From Pseudomonadota bacterium (lineage in GTDB: Bacteria; Pseudomonadota; Gammaproteobacteria; Steroidobacterales; Steroidobacteraceae), in assembly GCA_018241455.1 (NCBI GenBank), contig JAFEDW010000096.1, positions 1-7,678 on the forward strand: a DNA stretch of 7,678 bases, in the 5' to 3' direction. Below the pieces are notes generated by a model. The model was not told where the DNA came from. It saw only the letters and a program-made list of their open reading frames with translations, and searched no databases. This document shows, in pieces, positions 4,125-7,678 of the stretch; the first letter of the stretch is position 1; each line of letters starts with the position of its first letter. The position numbers were made by a program, and so were the translations under genes.

Positions 4125-6107
4125 ATGAGCGCGCAGCCGTTGACCCAGGTGCTGATCCTGCTGCTGGCCTCCGTCGTGGTGGTCGCGGTGGCGCGCCGCG
4201 TGGGCCTGCCGCCGATCCTCGGTTACCTCGTGGTCGGCATGCTGCTCGGGCCGCTGGCGCTCGGCGTATTGCCCAGCGGCGAGGCCACGCACGCGCTCGC
4301 CGAGATCGGCGTCGTGTTCCTGCTGTTCACGCTGGGCCTCGATTTCCACTGGGCGCGCATGCTGGCGATGCGGCGCGAGGTGTTCGGGCTCGGCGCCGCG
4401 CAGCTGCTGGCGGTCGGCTTGGTCGCGATCGGCGTGTTGCATGCCCTGGGTGTCGAATGGGCTGCCGCTGCCGTGGCCGGCGGCGCCGTCGCGATGAGTT
4501 CGACGGCGATCGTGCTGCAGCAGCTCACCGACCAATCCGAACTCAACCGCACGCACGGCCGGCTTGCCTTCGCGGTGCTGCTGTTCCAGGACATCGCCTT
4601 CGTGCCGCTGCTGGCGCTGGCGACCGCGCTGGCGCGCGGCGAGGGCGCGTTCACCGGCCTCGGCGTAGCGCGGCTGGTGGTCGAGGGCCTGCTGGCGCTG
4701 TTCGTCGTGCTGGCGATCGGCCGCTGGCTGCTGCGCCCGCTGTTCTACGAGATCGCGCACAGCCGCTTGCGCGAGCTGTTCACGCTGACCGTGCTGCTGG
4801 TGGTGCTGAGCTGCGCGTGGATCACGCAGCTCGTCGGCCTGTCGATGGCGCTGGGCGCGTTCCTCGCCGGCATGATGCTGGCCGAGACCGAATATCGCCA
4901 CCAGGTGGAATCGGCGGTGCGGCCGTTCCGCGAGCTGTTGCTCGGCCTGTTCTTCATCTCGGTCGGCATGCTGCTCGACATCCGGCTGCTGTACGAGCAG
5001 TTCCCGCTGGTGACCGGAGTGCTCGTGCTGCTGCTGGTGCTGAAGAGCCTGCTGATGGCGCTGGTCACGCGCCTGTACGTCGACAGTACGTTCAAGGCGG
5101 TGCGCGCCAGCGTCGTGCTGGCCGGCGGCGGCGAGTTCGGCGTGGCGCTGCTGACGATCCTGGTGCAGCAGCAGGGGCTGGTGCCGGCGCGCATCAGCCA
5201 GCCGCTGCTGGCGGCGCTGGTGGTCAGCATGGTGCTGAGCCCGCTGCTGATCCGCTACAACCGGCGCATTGCGCGTGCATTGCTCGGCGAGCGTGGACCA
5301 CCGGGCACGGCGATGGAGCGCGAGGCCGCGGCCACCGGCGAGGTGGCGCGTCGCGAGCACGTGGTGCTGTGCGGCTTCGGCCGGGTCGGCCAGAACATCG
5401 CGCGGGTGCTCGAATCGCAGGGCTTCGAATACCTGGCCGTCGACCTGGATCCGGCGCGCATCCGGCTTGCGCGGCAGGCCGGCGATGCGGTGCTGTTCGG
5501 CGACAGTGCCGACGAGGAATTGCTGCGGTTGGCGGGCATCGATGCCGCCAGTGCGGTCATCGTCACCTTCGCCAATCCGGCCGTGTCGGTCGGCATCGTG
5601 CGTGCCGTGCGGCGCTTGCGCGCCGACGTGCCGGTGCTGGTGCGCACGCAGGACGATGTCGGCCTGGCCGAGCTGACCGCGGCCGGCGTCACCGACGTCG
5701 TGCCCGAGACCTTCGAGGCCAGCCTGATGCTGGTCTCGCAGGTGCTGCTGTTGTTGCACCTGCCACCGGCGCGGGTGCTGCGCCTGATCGGCGACATCCG
5801 CGCCAGCCGCTATGCCACGCTGCGCACCATCTTCCGGCACGACGGCGCGCAAGTGGTCGACGAGAGCCACGCCTTCCGCGAAGAGCTGCGCGCGATTGTC
5901 TTGCCCCCGGCCTCGTGGGCGGTGGGCCGGCAACTCGACGAGGTGCGCGCACGCGGCGCGGATGTCACGTTCACGGCCGTGCGCCGCCATGGCATCACCG
6001 GCCGCCAGCCGGCCGGCGACACCGAGCTGCGCGATGGCGACGTGGTCGTGATCTACGGCACGCCCGAGGCGCTCGAGCACGCCGAGGCGGTGCTGCTGGC
6101 CGGGTAA
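4125..6107 (+). CDS. CPA2-family cation:proton antiporter with RCK (TrkA-N and TrkA-C) domains, KefB/KefC-like
   Basis: The 660-aa protein exchanges K+ (or Na+) for H+ across the inner membrane, as known for KefB/KefC/YbaL relatives. Residues 6-380 form the hydrophobic antiporter domain of about 12-13 helices. Visible family motifs are LPPILGYLVVGMLLGP (28-43), EIGVVFLLFTLGLDF (60-74), SSTAIVLQQL (125-134), AVLLFQDIAFVP with Asp156 (150-161), and a cytosolic loop EYRHQVESAVRPF followed by LLLGLFFISVGM (271-282). Residues 411-540 are a Rossmann RCK_N/TrkA-N domain with GFGRVG (417-422) and an acidic end of strand 2 (VDLD, 439-442), suited to a nucleotide such as NAD(H). Residues about 575-657 are a TrkA-C domain ending GDVVVIYGTPEALEHAEAVL. 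KefB and KefC lack this extra domain. ATG 4125 is chosen over an in-frame TTG at 4116; neither has a good Shine-Dalgarno. No kefF/kefG gene is next to it. Confidence 0.93.
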   Translation: MSAQPLTQVLILLLASVVVVAVARRVGLPPILGYLVVGMLLGPLALGVLPSGEATHALAEIGVVFLLFTLGLDFHWARMLAMRREVFGLGAAQLLAVGLVAIGVLHALGVEWAAAAVAGGAVAMSSTAIVLQQLTDQSELNRTHGRLAFAVLLFQDIAFVPLLALATALARGEGAFTGLGVARLVVEGLLALFVVLAIGRWLLRPLFYEIAHSRLRELFTLTVLLVVLSCAWITQLVGLSMALGAFLAGMMLAETEYRHQVESAVRPFRELLLGLFFISVGMLLDIRLLYEQFPLVTGVLVLLLVLKSLLMALVTRLYVDSTFKAVRASVVLAGGGEFGVALLTILVQQQGLVPARISQPLLAALVVSMVLSPLLIRYNRRIARALLGERGPPGTAMEREAAATGEVARREHVVLCGFGRVGQNIARVLESQGFEYLAVDLDPARIRLARQAGDAVLFGDSADEELLRLAGIDAASAVIVTFANPAVSVGIVRAVRRLRADVPVLVRTQDDVGLAELTAAGVTDVVPETFEASLMLVSQVLLLLHLPPARVLRLIGDIRASRYATLRTIFRHDGAQVVDESHAFREELRAIVLPPASWAVGRQLDEVRARGADVTFTAVRRHGITGRQPAGDTELRDGDVVVIYGTPEALEHAEAVLLAG

Positions 6108-6122
6108 GGCCCGGGCCGGCCC
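6108..6122. repeat. Overlapping GC palindromes after the antiporter gene
   Basis: GGCCCGGGCC (6108-6117) and GGGCCGGCCC (6113-6122) directly follow the TAA. They have no real loop for an intrinsic terminator and no T run; the role is unknown. Confidence 0.3.
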
Positions 6123-6129
6123 TTGCCAG

Positions 6130-6135
6130 TACAAT
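6130..6135 (+). promoter_or_regulatory. ppc: Candidate -10 element for ppc
   Basis: TACAAT (5 of 6 to TATAAT) lies 27 bases before the ppc ATG, so transcription would start near 6142. No good -35 is found 16-18 bases upstream (GC-rich palindromes lie there); TTGCCA at 6123-6128 is too close. The support is the -10 match and the position alone. Confidence 0.35.
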
Positions 6136-6162
6136 GCGCCGCCCGCCACTCCTCATAGGGTC

Positions 6163-7678
6163 ATGAAACGCGACGACATCGATTTTCCGCCCCACCACCG
6201 GCCACTGCGCGATGACATCCACACGCTCGGCGAGATCGTCGGCAGCGTGCTGCGGGAGCAGGGGGGCGATGAGCTGTTCGAGCTCGCCGAGGGCGACCGG
6301 CGCGCGGCGATCCGGCGGCGCGTCGCCGCGCCCGGCGCCGCGACGCTCGCCGCCACCGGCGAATTGCGCGCGCGCATCGAGGGGCGACGCCCGGCGTTGG
6401 CGCGCGAGTTGTTGCGCGCGTTCGCCGCCTATTTCCAGCTTGCCAACGTGGCGGAGAAGGTGCACCGCATCCGGCGGCGGCGCGAGTATTTCCTGGCCGA
6501 CAGCGATCGTCCGCAGCCGCGCGGTGTCGTCGATACGCTCGCGGAGCTCAAGGCGCAGGGCCTGAGCCTCGACGAAGTGTTGCAGCTGTTGCGGCAGTTG
6601 CGCATCGAGCCGGTGCTGATCGCGCATCCGACCGAGTCGGCGCGGCGCACCGGGCTGCGGCGGCAGCAGCATATCGCCGACCTGCTGCTCGAGCGCAGCA
6701 ATCCGCTGCTGGCGCCGCAGGAGCAACTGACGCTGCTGGCGCGCATTCGCGCCGATGTGACGCTCGACTGGCAGACCGCGGAACATCCGCGCGAGCGGCT
6801 GACGGTGGCCGACGAACGCGAGCACGCGGTGTTCTACCTGGCCGAGGTGTTGTACCGCATCGTGCCGGTATTCTACGAAGAGCTCGCCGCGGCACTGGCG
6901 CGGCTGTACGGGGCCGATGCCGAATCGCTCGAACTGCCGCTGCTGGTGCGCTTCGGCACCTGGGTCGGCGGCGACATGGACGGCGCCGCCGACGTGCACG
7001 CCAAGAGCATCCGCGAGACGCTGGCGCGGCAGCAGCAGGTGATCATCAACAACTACCACGCCGAATGCCAGTCGCTGGCACAGCAGTTGTCGCAGAGCGC
7101 CGGCCGCATCGCGGTCAGCGCGGCGCTGACGCGCCGCATCGCCGAATACCGCACGCTGCTGCCCGGCGCCGCCGGCATGGCGCCGGCGCGCCACGACACG
7201 ATGCCGTACCGCGCCTTCTTCGGGCAGATCGCCGAGCGCTTGCGCAACACGCTGGAAGGGCGGCCGAACGGCTACGAGCGGCCGGCGCAGTTCCGCGGCG
7301 ATGTGGCGCTGGTCGCAGAGAGCCTGCGCGCCAATCGGGGCGCGCACGCCGGGCTGTTCCTGGTGCGCCGCCTGCTCGCGCGCATCGACACCTTCGGCTT
7401 TCACCTGGCGACGCTCGACCTGCGCCAGCACGCGAGCGTGCACCACACCGTCATCGCGCAGGGTCTCGCCGACGCGCACTGGCATGAGCGTACCGCGGCC
7501 GAGCAGCACGCGCGCCTGGTCGACGTGCTGGCGCGCGATGCCGGTCCGGCGCAGTCATTCGATGCGCTCGGCAAACGCACGCTGGCGGTGTTCGAGGCCG
7601 TCATGCAGGGGCGGCACCGCTACGGCCCCGACGCCGTCGGGCTGTACATCGTCAGCGCCGCGGCCACGGCCGCGGACG
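6163..7678 (+). CDS. ppc: Phosphoenolpyruvate carboxylase, N-terminal 505 residues (3' truncated by window)
   Basis: The enzyme makes oxaloacetate from phosphoenolpyruvate and bicarbonate in the cytosol, refilling the TCA cycle. The frame is open without a stop from ATG 6163 to the window end. The N-terminus (PLRDDIHTLGEIVGSVLREQ, 14-33) matches the start of bacterial PEPC. The active-site signature VLIAHPTESARRT (151-163) carries His155, the counterpart of E. coli His138. A second block, FGTWVGGDMDG (264-274), and a third, LATLDLRQHASVHH (415-428, with Arg421 matching E. coli Arg396), follow. PEPC is usually 850-950 aa, so a little over half is present; the later lysine, arginine and glycine-loop residues lie beyond the edge. 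AGGG at 6157-6160 is a rather close Shine-Dalgarno. The usual NP after GGDxDG is AA here (275-276). It starts 55 bases after the antiporter and probably has its own promoter. Confidence 0.95.
   Translation, partial: MKRDDIDFPPHHRPLRDDIHTLGEIVGSVLREQGGDELFELAEGDRRAAIRRRVAAPGAATLAATGELRARIEGRRPALARELLRAFAAYFQLANVAEKVHRIRRRREYFLADSDRPQPRGVVDTLAELKAQGLSLDEVLQLLRQLRIEPVLIAHPTESARRTGLRRQQHIADLLLERSNPLLAPQEQLTLLARIRADVTLDWQTAEHPRERLTVADEREHAVFYLAEVLYRIVPVFYEELAAALARLYGADAESLELPLLVRFGTWVGGDMDGAADVHAKSIRETLARQQQVIINNYHAECQSLAQQLSQSAGRIAVSAALTRRIAEYRTLLPGAAGMAPARHDTMPYRAFFGQIAERLRNTLEGRPNGYERPAQFRGDVALVAESLRANRGAHAGLFLVRRLLARIDTFGFHLATLDLRQHASVHHTVIAQGLADAHWHERTAAEQHARLVDVLARDAGPAQSFDALGKRTLAVFEAVMQGRHRYGPDAVGLYIVSAAATAAD

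Noticed and set aside
3645..6149. 834-codon open frame on the - strand opposite the antiporter gene
   Set aside because: The translation is a low-complexity His/Gln/Arg/Ala-rich string with no domain, and the + strand holds a full antiporter with conserved motifs. It is a GC-driven shadow.
5995..7509. 504-codon open frame on the - strand opposite ppc
   Set aside because: The + strand shows PEPC active-site motifs in one continuous frame; the reverse frame has no recognisable feature.

Overview
The window is GC-rich, densely coded bacterial DNA with every supported gene on the + strand. The last gene is a phosphoenolpyruvate carboxylase whose visible motifs (GTWVGGDMDG, LDLRQHASVHH) look to me like the xanthomonad-type enzyme. 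With the KefB/C-type antiporter and the envelope cluster, this suggests a high-GC gammaproteobacterium near Xanthomonadales, Nevskiales or Steroidobacterales. That placement is an inference from remembered family sequences, not from a search.

Region 1 (1-3682) is an envelope-energisation cluster: a 5'-truncated TPR protein, a small exported protein of unknown function with an ELPNVMYVVPWK segment, one MotA/TolQ/ExbB channel subunit, two different ExbD/TolR subunits, and a TonB-like protein ending in an AgmX/PglI-type domain. Genes 1-2 and the two ExbD genes overlap by ATGA, and strong Shine-Dalgarno sequences precede several starts. A good sigma70-type promoter candidate (TTGGCA, 18 bp, TCTAAT; 970-999) lies before the channel gene, so the cluster may be read as two transcriptional pieces or from a second internal promoter. 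The likely machine is an inner-membrane proton channel (one TolQ plus two TolR types) that powers a periplasm-spanning TonB-like arm, with the exported protein and TPR protein as accessory parts. Its physiological output cannot be read from this window.

Region 2 (3690-4079) is a small, predicted all-helical cytosolic protein that I do not recognise, with an uncertain start. A 7-bp GC hairpin follows its stop codon.

Region 3 (4125-6107) encodes a complete CPA2 cation:proton antiporter with a 12-13 helix membrane domain, a Rossmann RCK/TrkA-N domain and a TrkA-C domain. No KefF/KefG-type ancillary gene is adjacent.

Region 4 (6163 to the end) is the N-terminal 505 residues of ppc. It is cut by the window edge and probably has its own promoter, with a TACAAT element at 6130-6135. 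No tRNA, rRNA, mobile element, CRISPR array or gene-free stretch above 300 bases was seen.
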